From Takakia lepidozioides (Eukaryota; Streptophyta; Takakiopsida; Takakiales; Takakiaceae): a stretch of 64,000 bases of DNA. Below the pieces are notes generated by a model. It saw only the letters and a list, made by a program, of their open reading frames with translations. It had not been told where the DNA came from and made no database searches. The stretch covers positions 18,354,001 to 18,418,000 of the forward strand of contig CM060731.1 in the NCBI GenBank assembly GCA_030704615.1. Direction: 5' to 3'. Made by a program: the position numbers and the translations under genes. Below are positions 20,641 through 33,300 of the stretch, in pieces (the stretch's first letter is position 1; each line of letters begins with the position of its first letter).

Positions 20641-22199
20641 TCAACGTTTCTTCCGCTTTTGAGGTCGCCCTTCGAAAGCTGCAACCGCCTCGGATGTGTT
20701 TCCCATTTCTGAGGCACGCACCCAAGATGCCTCCATATGATGATAGCCCTTCCATTTCACGAGATATTCCGTTTCTCGATTCTTGAACCTCCTCGACTTA
20801 AGCACTGCCTCCACCTCATACTCAGGTTCATTTTCATGATCCAACAGCACAGGTGGCGGACGCAACACTTGATGCCGATTTGGACACGCTTCATCTTTGA
20901 AGTAAGGCTTCAAAAAGGAGACGTGGAATACCGGGTGCACCTTGCTGTTTGCCGGAAGCTCCAATTTATACACATCCTCATTCATAACCTTCCGGATGCG
21001 AAAGGGTCCCGCATACGGAGGTACGAACTTCGGACTCACTTCCGGAGGTAGTCGGAAATTCTTGATGTTCAACCAGACCTCCATGCCTGCCTCAAACTTA
21101 ACTTCCCTCCGCTTCCGATTTGTCTGTTGTTCATACCGTTTCCTAGCTTTGGCAATGTCGTACTTTGCGAGCTTCAACAAACGCTCGCATTCTTCCAGTA
21201 CCGCCGCTGCTGCCGGTTCCTCAACGTCCTGGGCCAACTTGTCGGCACCAGAGGTGCTTTTCCATAGACCAATACGAAAGGGGAAACTCCCGTTGCGGAG
21301 TGTTTTGTGTTATTATAACAGAACTCTGCCGCGTCCAAGTGCTCCACCCAGTCTGATTGGTCTGCCGACACGTAATTCCGCAAGATTTGCTTCACCACGG
21401 AATTCACTCTTTCCGTTTGGCCATCCGTCGTAGGTCGGAAGGCGGTGCTCATCTTGAGCCTTGTCCCCATTTTCTTCCAAAGTGCCCTCCAAAATTTACT
21501 TGTAAACTTTGGATCGCGGTCCGAGACAATATCCTTCGAGAGTCCATGATGCTTGAAGACGTAGGCGAAATAAAATCGTCCCGTCTCCTGCGTCGTTGCC
21601 GTCTCATTGGTGGGGATGAAATGGCCCATTTTACTGAACCTATCCACCACCACCATGATTGCATCAAATCATTTTGGCAGCGGCATAGCAGTCATGAAAT
21701 CCATCGAGACACTTTCCCAAGACCCCTCTAGAATCGGCAAGGGTTGTAAGAGCCCCGCTTGCTTTTTGTACTCGCTCCGGTTTTGTTGGCATGTGGTACA
21801 TGTCTTGACATACTCCTCGGCCTCCTCCCTTAGCTTGGGCCAGAAATACTCTTTCTTCAAGAGTGCCGCGGTGCGCTTGGCTCCGTCGTGGCCCGCAAGT
21901 GGGCCATCATGGCATTCTCTCAAGAGACTATCTCTGATCCCTCCCTTCGGCACGTAGAGACACTTTTGCTTGTATCGGAGCAGTCCATTTTGCAAATGGA
22001 ACTGCGATTTAACCCCCATCCTCAAGTCTCGCATCACGGACTTTGCCATCTCATCTTTCCGGTAAGCCTTCCGGATCTTCCTTTGGAGCGCCGTCTCGCC
22101 CTTGTACACCAACATGAGCTGCTGCTTTCTACTTAAAGCATCGGCCACCACATTGTCCCGCCCCGGTTTGTACTGGATATCCACGTCGAACAGTGCCAA
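20641..22199 (-). pseudogene. Integrase and chromodomain of Ty3 element 1
   Basis: Read leftward: the HHCC finger with H..GPLAGHDG...C..C (CTTCQQNRSEYKK), the core with D in SVSMDFMTAMP, D in VSDRDPKFTSKFW and E after TAFRPTTDGQTERVN, the GPY-type tail (PPYAGPFRIRKV), and a chromodomain at 20826-20698 (EYEVEAVLKSR, YLVKWKGYHHMEASW). Chromodomains steer integration to marked chromatin. The frame is broken between 21656 and 21669 and again near 21174-21237, where three overlapping frames replace one. Confidence 0.85.
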
Positions 22200-23330
22200 A
22201 GTTGTTACCTAATTTGTTTTGGGGACAACTTAGGCTGCGTGGCAAAATACTTTACCGTGACATTGTCCGTGAACACCTTCACCGGGTTGGAACCAATATA
22301 GTGGCGCCAAAGCTCAAGGCAATGCACCATCACCTTCATTTCTTTCTCATGCGTAGGCCACCATCGCTCCACTTCATTCAGTTTCTTACTTTCTTAAGCC
22401 ACTAGGCGTCCATCCTGCATGAGTACACCCCCAATTGCAAAGTCCGACGCATCTGTATGAATCTCAAATGGACGGTCGAACTTCGGAATTTTGAGGACTG
22501 GAGCTTCCGCCATTCGCTACTTCAACTCGGCCAAAGCTTGGCCACAAAAGGTGTTCCATACCCAGACTTTGGATTTACACAGGAGGTCTGACAGCAGCCC
22601 CGCGATCTTGGCGAAATTTCTCACATACTTCCGGTAATAGGAGGCGAGTCCTAGGAAGGATCGCACTCCTGGGACCGAAGTCGGAGGCTCCCAGTCCAAG
22701 ATTGCCCTCACCTTTCTGTCATCCATTTTGATCCCATCCTGTGTAATCACATGCCCCATGAACTCCACTTTTGTGACCCCGAATTTGCACTTTGAAGCTT
22801 TGGCATACAGCTTCCCTTCCCGTAATTTCTGACACCCTTTTGAGGTGCTCCAGGTGCTCCTCCTTTGTTTTCGAGTACACCAAGATGTCGTCGATGTACA
22901 CGATCACAAAGTCATCCAGCCACTCCTGGAAAAAGGCTGTTCATCAGCGTGCTAAAGGTCGCAGGTGCGTTGGTGAGCCCAAAAGGCATCACCAAGAACT
23001 CATATGAACCATACATTGTCCTGCACGCGGTCTTCTCCTCATCTCTTCCACCACTCGAATTTGATGATAGCTGGAGCGCAAATCGATCCGGCTGAAATAC
23101 TTCGCTCCTGCCAACCGATCGAAAAGGTCGTCGATCCTTGGCAAAAGGTACCGGTTTTTTATAGTCACCTTATTCAAAGCCCTATAATCGACACACATCC
23201 GCAGCATCCTATCCTTCTTGTCTGCGAATAGCACCGGGGCTCCGTAAGGTGACTTATTCGGCCGGATATACCCCTTTGACATTAGATCCTTGAGCTGAGT
23301 CTTCAGCTCGACCAACTCTCTGTGGCTCAA
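22200..23330 (-). pseudogene. Reverse transcriptase and RNase H of Ty3 element 1
   Basis: The frame at 23330-22989 carries the RT fingers ([28 protein letters not shown]). The palm motif [10 protein letters not shown] is in a different frame at about 22900, and [16 protein letters not shown]...FLGLASYYRKYV in another at 22768-22517. RNase H (EIHTDASDFAIGGVL, and a TDN motif) lies at about 22490-22200 with an internal stop. The YIDD box is intact but the enzyme is fragmented by at least three frameshifts. Confidence 0.85.
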
Positions 23331-23384
23331 CGGTAGGGCGCCTTGTCAGGCGGCTCCGATCCCGGTATCACCTCAATCTTGTGG

Positions 23385-23963
23385 TCAACTCCCCTTCGCG
23401 GTGGCAAGCCGCTTGGTAAATCCTCCGGCATCACATCCTGGTATTTCTCCAAGATCCCCTTGATCCAATCTGGGCTCGACTACCCATCCTCCTTTCACTT
23501 GTCTTACGTAAAGCAAAAATTGGGGTTCGTGTGGCTCCTCCACGGCCCACTTCCTTGCTGACAGAAGGTTTATTCGCCCTCCCACGGGTTTGGGCGTTTC
23601 CGACACTCGTAAAACTTCGTCACCATTCCCACACGGCAGCGTGACTACTCTCTTGCGGCCATCTATGACCGCTCCGGATTTGCTCAAAAAAATTATCCCC
23701 AAAATGAGATCCACTCCATCGATCTCGCAAATGGTGAAGTTCACACGTCCCTCCCAACTCCCCAGTTGAAGAGGAACATCGAACGCCAACCTCGTCACCA
23801 ATTGTGGTTCTCCTTTGGTAGAACACACCTCAATAGAGGCCCCCACGTCACTTGTCGGGAGCCCCAGCTTTCGTGTTGTTGCCGGTGTCATGAAGGAGTG
23901 CGACGCTCCTGTGTCCACCAACAACAACACGTTAGTTCCGGAAATTATCCCATCCACAAACAA
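23385..23963 (-). pseudogene. Aspartic protease region of Ty3 element 1
   Basis: The frame contains LLVDTGASHSF, the D-T-G active site of retropepsins, followed by the flap-like LILGIIFLSKSGAVID. It lies between gag and RT as expected. A related fragment is found at 45500-45785. Confidence 0.82.
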
Positions 23964-24113
23964 TAACTGACTCTATTTACGCAGGGCGCCAGTTTCCTGA
24001 TACAACTCACAAGAGTAGTTGCCTACCTTGCAAGTCTTGGCGACCACCGCTTCCACCAAGCGGCTGATGGAATCTTCCGACAGCTCTGTGGTTGCCCGAG
24101 TCATGTTCAATTG

Positions 24114-25200
24114 TCAGGGTTTTGCGCACTTCTTAGCCATGTACCCGGGCTCCCCGCAATTAAAGCACACTCCATCGAAGGTCGCCTTTTGTCCGCCATA
24201 AGGCGTCGCACCTGATTTTCCTTTCGGAGCATCGGGTGTCATCTTGGCGTGTGAAGGCCCTCCCTTTGATTTCCACGTGCCATTATCGCCGCGTGGCCTA
24301 TCCCACTTAATTTCCGGTCGAAAGGAGTCACCCTCCCGCCGGGTCTTCTTGTGGTTCAGCTCCGTACGGCCTTGTCTTTTGCCCCTAGTGACATCCGAGA
24401 AGCATTCAGCCCTCTCAATTGCCTCGTTCAAAGTCTTAGGTGGCTTCTCCTCCAACTTCCACTTGGCCTATGGGGCCAGTCCCGCCACAAAGTTGAAGAC
24501 CATTTCTGGTTTTGCCATGTTCGCGACTTCGAACAACAAGACATTGAAAGCCTGAACATATCCCCAAATGTCATCCGTTTGCTTCAAATTCCTCATCTTG
24601 TCCCGGGCAAGCGAGGACGCGTTGAGGGGCACAAACTGTCTCTTCATCAGTTCCTTGAACCCACTCCAGTTCAAGGTTTCCGGGTTTAGACCTCGGTCGT
24701 GAAGGCGTTTTTGCCACCATTGTTGAGCATAGCCCCTCAATTAGGTGGGAGCCACTTCCACCCGATCTTCGTCACTGAATTTGGCCGCCCGGAAGTACTG
24801 CTCTAGCTCCAAGAGCCAGGTGTTGAGTGCCTTCCGATTTTGGACGCCCTCGAAGGTGTCGGGTTCCTTAGGCTTCATCTTAAACTTGCCTTAGTGGAAG
24901 TGGCATTCGCCGCCTTCAACACGTCTTTCAACGTCCCGCCAAACTGTGCCAACAATCCTTCCCAAAAGGCTCTGGCATGGGATGCATCTGTTGGTCTGTC
25001 GGAGCTCTCAGGAATTCCTCGGGCTCCGACTCCTCAAATTCCTCCCGTTCTTGAGCGGCCTTGCTTTCAAAAGCATGCATTGCTTCCTCAAATGGCCGCC
25101 TCGGTGACACATCGCCCCCATCGGGCTCACCAGGATCATCACCGTTCCGCTTTCGCTTTGGCTTGCCCAACCCCATGATGAGGCCGATCCCAAGGACAAT
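24114..25200 (-). pseudogene. Gag of Ty3 element 1
   Basis: The N-terminal frame (25230-24928) is basic then acidic. The capsid-like retrotrans_gag segment (WWQKRLHDRG, WSGFKELMKRQF, NLKQTDDIWGYVQAF) is at 24740-24468. The C-terminal frame carries a knuckle CFNCGEPGYMAKKC in which the zinc-binding His is replaced by Tyr. Stops separate the three parts. Confidence 0.8.
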
Positions 25201-25217
25201 CGCGTACTGAACTCTAG

Positions 25218-25229
25218 GCTCTGATACCA
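25218..25229 (-). promoter_or_regulatory. Primer-binding site for initiator tRNA-Met
   Basis: The element strand reads TGGTATCAGAGC two bases inside the 5' LTR. This is the complement of the 3' end of plant initiator tRNA-Met and is the classical start of minus-strand DNA in plant retrotransposons. Confidence 0.9.
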
Positions 25230-25231
25230 AG

Positions 25232-25958
25232 TGTCGCGCACCTCACTTCGGTAAGCTCCCCTTCGAGTCATAGTTACTTACTTTGATGCGCGCGCCTAAC
25301 TCCCAACCTGGCCGCCGGGCCAACTTGAAGCTTTTGGCTGTTTACCGGGACATAACGGTCCCCCTTTACTCTTCCAAAAGACCCTCCACCAATTTGGGCC
25401 TAGTGGAAATTCCCTTTTGGTAGATGGCAGTCCGGAATAGCTCCTCACTCCTTGGTCGCTTTCCGGTTCGCTCGCTTACTCACTAGTTTTTGGTCACCAA
25501 CGGGCTTGCACCGTTCTCGGGGTTACTACTCCCTATATATACTTATGTGACTGTCCGCGGGGGTTTCACAAACAACCATGTCATTTTATGGCGAACCACC
25601 ACGAAGACCCTCGATTCTCAGTGATGAGTCGCGGTGAGTCTTGGCCCACCCACCACAGCCCCATTGGACCGTGATGAGTCCCAAGACTCCCCACGACTCC
25701 CACCACAAGGTCTCCGCCCCATGGTGAGTCCTATGCCACCCCCACTAAGTCCCACTAAGCTACCACCACCCCTTGTGGAGCCACCCCCACCGCAACCCGG
25801 TGTGCGGGGCTCCACCTAGTGAGCGCCTCCGCCTCCTTGAGTGCCTTGGGCACTCAAGGGTGCTTCAGCCCCTCGTATCTATTGCTGCCACCGCCCCCAC
25901 CACGGGGGCAGCCCCTTTGCGTCCCGACCCCCTGCCCTCAAGGCAAAGGGCCGCGACA
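25232..25958 (-). repeat. 5' LTR of Ty3 element 1 (full length)
   Basis: 727 bp, TGTCGCGCACCTCAC to GCCGCGACA. It contains a TATATATA box near 25535 and a Pro-codon-like CCACC(A/C)CC-rich stretch with GGTGAGTC repeats at 25620-25800 that the left LTR has lost. A solo copy of the same family is at 42476-43216. Confidence 0.9.
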
Positions 25959-26921
25959 CATACAAGCTGCAAAGAAGAGAAAGCGACATGCAAACCCCGC
26001 TCCTGCAGTCATGCCCAAGGGTCCAACTGGATCGGGCTTCTTCCCGGTGAGAATAATGGAGGCATGGGGCTCCTTTCCCTTCACGAAGCGGACCTGCAGC
26101 AGCTGGATGGTACCAGCCTGGCAGTCTCATTCTTGGAGTTGCACTCTTTCAAAAGCAGACCACTCATAGGCTGGGCACCTGGATCCACTTACGCAAGGGA
26201 AAAGGCAGCAATCTGCATCACCCCTTTGTTGTATGCTTTCATTGATGACTACACGAATTTCTTTTTGCCAAGTATCAAGCAAGGATTTCAATCAGCGTGG
26301 GTGACTGAAGCCATGGCGCTCCAGTATGGGGTGGGGAAAGAAAGAGACATCACACTCGCACTTTCAAAAGGCGTTCTCCATGAATTCTTTCCTAACCTTA
26401 ACCTCTCTTTGTCACACATACAACATGTTGGAATCATGGTGGAGAACAATGAATCTCATGCAGATTTGGCAATAATTCATGTGCTGCCGATTATTTGCGG
26501 GTCGGATCTGGACACATCAGGTGCTCATGACTCATGGCTTTAGGTGTGTAAGTACTTTCTGTCTTGCAGGGTTAAGGACCCCACGGAATGGGCTTGCAGC
26601 AGAAAAACCTTCGAGGAGGGGATTGGGCTGGTGGATGAGCACTACAAGATGTACAAGATGAAGGATGTCGCAGTACCCCAGCAAGAACCTAATTTAAATA
26701 GAGAATTGGTGTTGGTGGGCAACACCAACTTCAATTTCTCTTCCAGCGCAGCTGCAGATCATTCCATCACATTCCTGCTTCCGGAGGAGACGGTCGACTC
26801 CCCACCCCCGGTAAGCATGGACTCACATGCCTCCTCCTCTCCCCTCATTTTTTACGTACCTCGTGCTGCAAATGGTAAAAGGGTTTGGACCCTAATGTTG
26901 GACAGCCATCTCTCTTCCTAG
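25959..26921 (+). pseudogene. LINE ORF1, 3' part after the nested element
   Basis: Directly after the target duplication the LINE frame resumes with a nuclear-signal-like KKRKRHANPAPA. The frame then shifts near 26050 and reads HEADLQQLDGTSLAVSFLEL...FIDDYTNFFLP up to a stop at 26541, followed by another segment to 26921 (FNFSSSAAADHSITFLLPEE). I do not recognise a domain in the second half. It belongs to the LINE by position and continuity. Confidence 0.55.
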
Positions 26922-27257
26922 CGAGTTCTCCCTGGCTGGCGGGATACTTCTGTCCTTCCTTCTTCCCCTTCTGCTCTCATCTTTCTATCACAAGCTTTAT
27001 CCTGCAACATCCATCTCTGCTGATCTTCTCTCAGCTCGCACGGACAGTGGAAATCAATTCATGCCTTTAAATTGAAAAAGCAAAAGGAAACGTGCCGAAA
27101 CAGTGTTTACCTGGCGGCTTCCAGCTATTCCTCTCTCGCTTAAAGGTCTCAAATGGGTTTCCACTCTGCCCATGTTGGATAAGCGCACTAAGTTCTTCTT
27201 TGACCCCATCTGGCCATCAAATCGTGTAGAACACACGGGCCTTTCTGTCTCCCCCAA

Positions 27258-30200
27258 ATGAATCTATCCCTTTGCTCTTGGAATGTGAGGGGCCTGGGCT
27301 CCCACCACTCTGCCCCCAAAAGGGCCAGAGTTAGAAGCTGGGCCTCCACATTTGTTAGGGGTTCTAATCTGCTATTTCTGCAAGAACACAAGTTAGATCA
27401 ATACAAAATTGCCTCCTTAGGTGCTTCCCTATGGCCCTCCGCCACTGCATTTTGGAACCCCACGGTGATAGATTTAAGAGGCGGCACAACTATTCTTGTA
27501 TCCCCTTCTCTCCTTCATTCCATTACTTCCAACGCTGTCTGGATCTAGGGTAGAGTCCAGTTTCTAGCTATGAATCTGGGTCAATCTCTTGGTGAAGTAG
27601 GGCTTCTAAATACCTATGCCCCCAATGGGGAGGAGGAAAGAGTTCTTTTTTGGAATCAGATCAGGGACAAAATGCTGCAGCACCCGCACATCCAACACTG
27701 GCTCATAGGAGGAGACTTCAACATGGTGGAAGAGGAGACAGATAGGCTAGGAAGGTCAGCTCATGGGCTCTCCACAGCGGAAAAGTACTCCTGGGATGTG
27801 ATGTGTCTCTCTGTGGGTCTCCTTGATGCAACTACTCCACGGCAGGATGACCTGCAATTCTCTTGGAGCAACAACATGGACCCGCCTAATCTGTGCCAGG
27901 CGCGCTTGGATAGATTTTATTGCTCACCTACTCTGCTGGCTTGGACCATGAGCATACTACAACCAATTTTACCGGAGTTTGATCATGCAGCTGTTCACAT
28001 CCTCCTCAATGCTCCAGGGTATAGGTTGAAGGGCAGAGGTTTCTTCAAAATGAATCCGTCTATTCTCCAAGTCCCAAAGGTGGTTATCGCCCTACAGAAG
28101 GCATGGACCTCAGCACTTATCCCTTACACCTCCCCCACAGTGCGGTTCCTGGAAAAGCTGGACATGCTGAGAAACATGTGTAAACAAATCTCGATGGAAA
28201 AAACAGTGGAAAACGGCAGAAGGCTGAAAGCTCTGACAAAGTGCTTGGAGGTATGTCAGTTCCAATTACAGTCTGGACAGGAGGACCCTCAGACTTTGGT
28301 TTCTTACAAAACAGCCAAGAGGAACCTCTCTTTGTTGCTAAACGGCAAAGAGCAGTTCATGAAGAACAGGGTTGGCCTTAAAGGGGAAAAGATGACCAAG
28401 TATTTCTTTGTAAAGGTAGCGCAAAGACGAGCCGCAACGATGGTTCCAGCTCTGAAAGACTCAGCAGGTCAAACCATTGACAAACCAAAAATCATGGCTT
28501 CAATAGCTGAAAGATATTTTCACACTCTGTTTGAAAGGCAGCAATCAACAGAGCAGAGGAAGGCAGCCACTGAAACCTTGTTACATCACATTCCGTGTTC
28601 TCTCTCTCAGTCCAATAAAGCCAGCCTGGCGGCCCCTTTCACCGCTAGGGAATTGGGTCAAGCATTGAACTCCATGGCTTCTCATAAATCGCCTGGTCTA
28701 GACGGACTTCCGATTGAGCTGTTCAAGGCATTGTGGCCAGCTATTGGTGAAAACTTCCTAATGATGGCGATTGACATTCTGCAGAAGAAGATGATGCCCT
28801 CACAGATGTTGCAAGGACTTATCACCCTCATTTTCAAAAAAGGAGACAGGGAAGACTTAGCAAATTATCGCCCTATCGCCCTATTGATTGCACATACAAG
28901 ATTATTGCAAAGGCCCTTGCCTTGAGGTTACAACCGTTGCTGCCAAAGATCATTAGGAAAGAGCAGACGGGTTTCCTAAAGGACCGAATGATCCTTGACA
29001 ACATCCTTCTGGCCCATGAAGCCCTTCACAGAGCTGAACTCAACAATCAACCGCTTGCATTTTTAATGCTCGACTTTGAGAAGGCGTTTGGTTCCATTGA
29101 CTGGAGTTTTCTGTTGGGGGCTCTTCAAAGAACTGGGCTGGAGGGGCCCTTCCTGGACTGGGTTCACATTCTACTACACTCAGCGTCAAGCAAGGTTATG
29201 GTGAATGGGGTGGTTTCCAAGGCTTTCCCAATATCCAGATCTGTGAGGCAGGGCTGCCCCCTGGCCCCGTTCCTCTTTCTCATTGCGGATTCGCTTGGCC
29301 ATTTGCTGGAATCAAGACATGATATTCTCGGTCTTCAACTACCCACCCTACATACTGAAATGCTCAAGCTGTCCATGTACGCAAATGACACTTGCCTTCT
29401 CCTTGATAACTCCACACGCAACAACGTTGACAGGGCACTTCAGGCCCTTCACACTTTCTGCCTAGGTTCAGGGCTTAAGGTCAACTGGAGGAAATCTATT
29501 TCTGTCTCTACTACATTGTGGAGCAGGCACTGCTCACTGTCAAGCCTGGGGAGCTGATCTGGGCTTAAACTGGCTACAGGAAGGACAGACTCATACTCTG
29601 CTGGGTCACCATATAGGCCTAAACATGTTGCAGCAAACCACATGGAAAGCAGTGATCACAAGATTCAAAAGAAATATCGCTTTCTGGTCTGCAGCCATGC
29701 TATCAATTGTGGGAAGGGCACTAGTGGCAAACCAGGTGCTTTCCAACTCTATCTGGTATGTCGCGGCGGTGTGGGATCCAGACAAGTCCATGGTCAAAGA
29801 AATTAAGGCCCTCTTACGTAACTTCATATGGGGTGCCACTGCGGCGGCACCTGTGAGAAGAGCGTCGCTCTCCTGGGAGCAGTTGTGTCAGAAGAAAATA
29901 CAAGGTGGGCTAGGCAATATTGACCCGGCTGCTCAGATCAAGGCCTTGCTAGCAAAATGGATTCCAAGGGCAATAACACACAGGGATGCACCATGGAGCA
30001 AGCTCATTCAACCTTACTTGATGGGGTCCCTACCCACACCTCTCATCTCTGGGCTCAATCACTAAGATGGATTGTTCAAGGCAGAAACGCCGCAGTCTCA
30101 TTGGGCTCTAGACCCTGGCAGTCCATCTGGAAAGCATGGCATTGCATGAGAGGCAATCTCACACAATGAATGCCAGCAAACAAGCAAGAATGCTTGCGGC

Positions 30201-31504
30201 AACCTTTGTTTGCCAACTACAACATGGACTCTAGAATTCTACTTACCCAAAGCCCGAGATGGGCTTCATGGGAAAGACAGGGTTTCACTCACATTGCCAA
30301 TATGCGGTTGGATGGTCAGTTCATGAGTGAGGCAATGGTGGCTGAAATGATGGGTCGGAGGAGGGCCAGGGCCTGGAACATCATACTTGCCAATGTGCCG
30401 CAATATATGAGCCCCTTGCTTGATGAAGATGACCACACATCCAAAACCTCTGCTTGGATGGCATCTTCACAAGGGAATCACATTCCGGTCATGCTTGTTA
30501 TGTCATCTACATCTATAGAACTGGTGGTGTCTGGTCTAGGTTTCTTGGCTGACCAGGAAGGGCATCTCACATATTCAGAAAGAGTGGAGATGAATCGGTC
30601 TTTGCTGTTCCACATCAGGGTGCTGGATAGCCTCGAAAATCCCAACCCCATGCTTCCTCCGGGTTTGGAAGCTCAATGGGCTTGACAAGAAACTCTAACC
30701 TGGTTTCTCAAATGCCCCTTGACTGATCTGCAATTTGACCCGGCGGAGTGGAGGTGGATGGATAAGAAAAAAACACCATTTTTTTCCTACTCTGTCAAGA
30801 AAGGTTATGCTCTCATCAACCCCCCGCGCTCATTCAAAAACAGGTGATCCAGCAAATAGGGCAGCCTGCAACTTGGCCATATCACATGGAACAACATCTG
30901 GAAAGACATATGGAGGAAGGACAGACCATCCAAGCTATCAGGTTTCCTCTAGAAGCTCGCACATAGGATCCTCCTTGTCAGATAGAAGACACATGAGGAT
31001 GATCCAACTTGCACTCTCTGTCATGCAAACCCAGAATCTATTGAACACTGCTTACTGCTCTGCAATATGTCAAACAGAATCTGGAGTTTGGTCATCGGTT
31101 TCTACTCTCATTGGGACATCTTTCCAAACCCTCCTCCCCAATCTCTGCTTCTGCTTAATTTTCTACCTGGCCAGCCAAAAAGTGTCTATCCAGTTTAGGC
31201 AGCTCCTAGAGCTCTTACATTATGGAATTTGTGGAAAAGCAGATGTGCTTGGGTTTTTGAGGGGAAACCCCCCAGAGGCAGATCAATATTATTTCATACT
31301 TACCATGACCTGCTTACTGAGGGGAGAAAAGCATGGTTTACTGTCTGTGCAGCTCTTCCCAGAACTTTGGAGCAACGGGGGCGGAAGCTGCTTCAAGACT
31401 TCTATGATTCTTGGGGAAAAAGCAACAAGCTCGGCTCCGGTGTTTCCAACACTCGCTTTACCTGGCAACAATCCATCCCCCTGCAATGGGAGGTCCCCTG
31501 GTGA
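27258..31504 (+). pseudogene. LINE ORF2: endonuclease, reverse transcriptase, zf-RVT
   Basis: An APE-type endonuclease opens the ORF (CSWNVRGLGS, LFLQEHKL, IGGDFNMV, ARLDRFYCS, FDHAAV). The RT follows with NYRPIALL, FLKDRMILDNILLAHEAL, LMLDFEKAFGSIDW, RQGCPLAPFLF and the active-site box MYANDTCLLL. A C-terminal zf-RVT region has CTLCHANPESIEHC in the third frame. This is the layout of plant L1 elements. Damage is extensive: TAG at 27546-27548, a frameshift near 28880, more shifts near 29550-29600 and 30060-30170, and lost catalytic Asp residues (DFEKAFG for ...AFD, AND for ADD). Confidence 0.88.
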
Positions 31505-32140
31505 CGGGGAGGAATCAGAATTCAATTGGCGTCATAATCGAGCTAGAGACACTAAATCCAGAACTCAGCTCAAGTTCTGATTTTATTACCTGCGGCTCTG
31601 CTACGAGGCCTCCTTTTAGAAAGCCCTTCACACAAGCATCAATATGTTGTATGTGGGCTACCAAGCAATGAGACCCCAACAAGGCCACCGCTTTAGACGC
31701 CTTGAGATATTGAAAGTTGGTGAACAGAGGTGCAAGGACTATGTTCTTGATGGTCCTGAAGAGGGTCGCTCTCTGATGAGAATACCCCGGACTTGTATCA
31801 GAAAATGGACATTGTCTTCAGGCCACCCACACCAGTGAGCATTGACAATCTCCCTTTCCTCTCTGCATCTGTTTATTGTTCAAAGGTAGACTCCCCATCC
31901 TGAGGTAAAATTTTCAGTCTAGTGCCAAGGGTAGGTCTGCCCTTCAGATCATCCTCAAAGTCCTCACCCATGTCACAAACTGGAAACGAGTTCAGGGAAG
32001 TTTATGCCTAACATTGTTTTGTTCTGACATTCTTCATGCTTTTGACATGGCCTTAGACACTTCAGCCTCCACGTCAGATTCATCTAGCAGGGTGAGTTCT
32101 TCCTTCCTAATATTCAGGTATTTATCATAGGGTCGCTGGT
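31505..32140. other. LINE 3' flank, no gene recognised
   Basis: After the last LINE stop the sequence has no clear poly(A) tail or target duplication. Short frames on both strands resemble nothing I know. Confidence 0.35.
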
Positions 32141-32199
32141 ATGAGGCATGCGATTCAGCTGACTGTACCATCTGACCTTGAACTCATCATGTTGAGAGG

Positions 32200-32435
32200 T
32201 CAAGGCTGGTACTCCAAACTCGCCCTGAGCAGCCACGTCAGTTGTTCTACAGCTTCTGGGGTCAGGGGAAAGATATGGAGGATGGTTCACAACCTGCATG
32301 CGAACACCAAAGCTTGTGTTGTGGTCAATAGCGAGAAGTCTAATTTCTTTGACATTGACCAAGGTGTAGCTCAAGGTTGTACCCTCTCCCCGCTGCTCTT
32401 CAATGTTTTTGTTTATCAGCCCCTTAAAAATTAGG
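32200..32435 (+). pseudogene. Second LINE: RT palm fragment on plus
   Basis: The plus frame contains RGKIWRMVHNLH..TKACVVVN and QGVAQGCTLSPLLFNVFV, the region just before the RT active site in non-LTR retrotransposons. It is from a different LINE lineage than ORF2 at 27258, whose motif is RQGCPLAPF. It is truncated on both sides. Confidence 0.7.
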
Positions 32436-32689
32436 AAAGCAAGAGATTTGGGTTACAGGTGGGTGATGCCGCCATACCAGCACTTATGAAGAGATCAGGC
32501 CTTATCAGGCCTTGGAGTACACATCTGCCGTGTGGGTTGGCCAACTCCAATCATGCTAAAACTTTAGAATCCATTCAGCTTTTGGTGCTCAAAGAGAGCA
32601 TGTCAGCGCGTGCACCATAAGATGTCAAGGAAGGAAACCTTTGTAGAAGGAAGGTGTCGTTCTAGGACAGAGGTTTCCTTAGAGGTTTC

Positions 32690-33300
32690 TTTCTTTTTTC
32701 CTTCCTTGAATAGGCCAGCTCAGGGACATGGTTGACACAGCCCCCAGGAAGCCTGCCTCACCTTCATGGAAAACACTTCCAGACTCCAAATCAACCTCAA
32801 GATGGGTGCTTATTATCCTACAGAACAGCTTGCAAAGTGTGGTAAGAAGTGTAATGCTACGGTAGTTCTTAGGCTGTCATCTGTCACCTCAGATTGACAC
32901 TGACACCCTCTCTCCAGCGAAAGGGTATCATTTCAGTCTTCCAAATAAGGTCCCAGAGGAGTGCAAGGGCATCTACCATATGATCACACCAGGCTTGACA
33001 ATCGTATCAGACACACCAACTTTATAGCCCTTTAGATGTTCTATTGCTTCAGCAATCTCAGAAGAACTAATGGGCACGTTGTACCCCTTTGTGATGCAAT
33101 CCATTTTTTCAGGGTTGTCTTGGATTGTAGACAGTCATTTCCACTGTACCCTTCCATTCTTTAGAAGACTCCTCACTGTTATAGGTAGGTCTGACTGATA
33201 GGGTCTTCTTGCATAGGCCTTTGGGCTTTGCTTACCCACTAGGTTTGCCATCCCTAGTAGTATGGTGGTATTGTTTCTCATGTTTATGTTGAGCAATGTG
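32690..33300 (-). pseudogene. Second LINE: RT N-terminal fragment on minus
   Basis: The minus strand reads NVPISSSEIAEAIEHLKGYKVG..., then NYRSITLLTTLCKLF in the same order as RT domains 0-2, with stops and frame changes. It is a piece of RT in inverted orientation to the fragment at 32200-32435, so the element was inverted internally as well as truncated. The CACTA gene region starts abruptly at about 33295. Confidence 0.65.

Larger units (their letters stand above)
19194..25958 (-). mobile_element. Ty3 chromovirus element 1, nested in the LINE, decayed
   Basis: A complete structural layout of 6765 bp in leftward orientation: 5' LTR, tRNA-Met primer site, gag with zinc knuckle, aspartic protease, reverse transcriptase, RNase H, integrase with GPY-type C-terminus and chromodomain, about 0.9 kb of 3' untranslated sequence, then 3' LTR. 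The 5-bp target duplication is intact. The coding region has many stops and frameshifts, so it cannot mobilise itself. The chromodomain places it with plant chromoviruses. Confidence 0.92.

Noticed and set aside
20942-21957. Plus frames inside the Ty3 integrase
   Set aside because: Mirror frames of the minus-strand integrase coding region.
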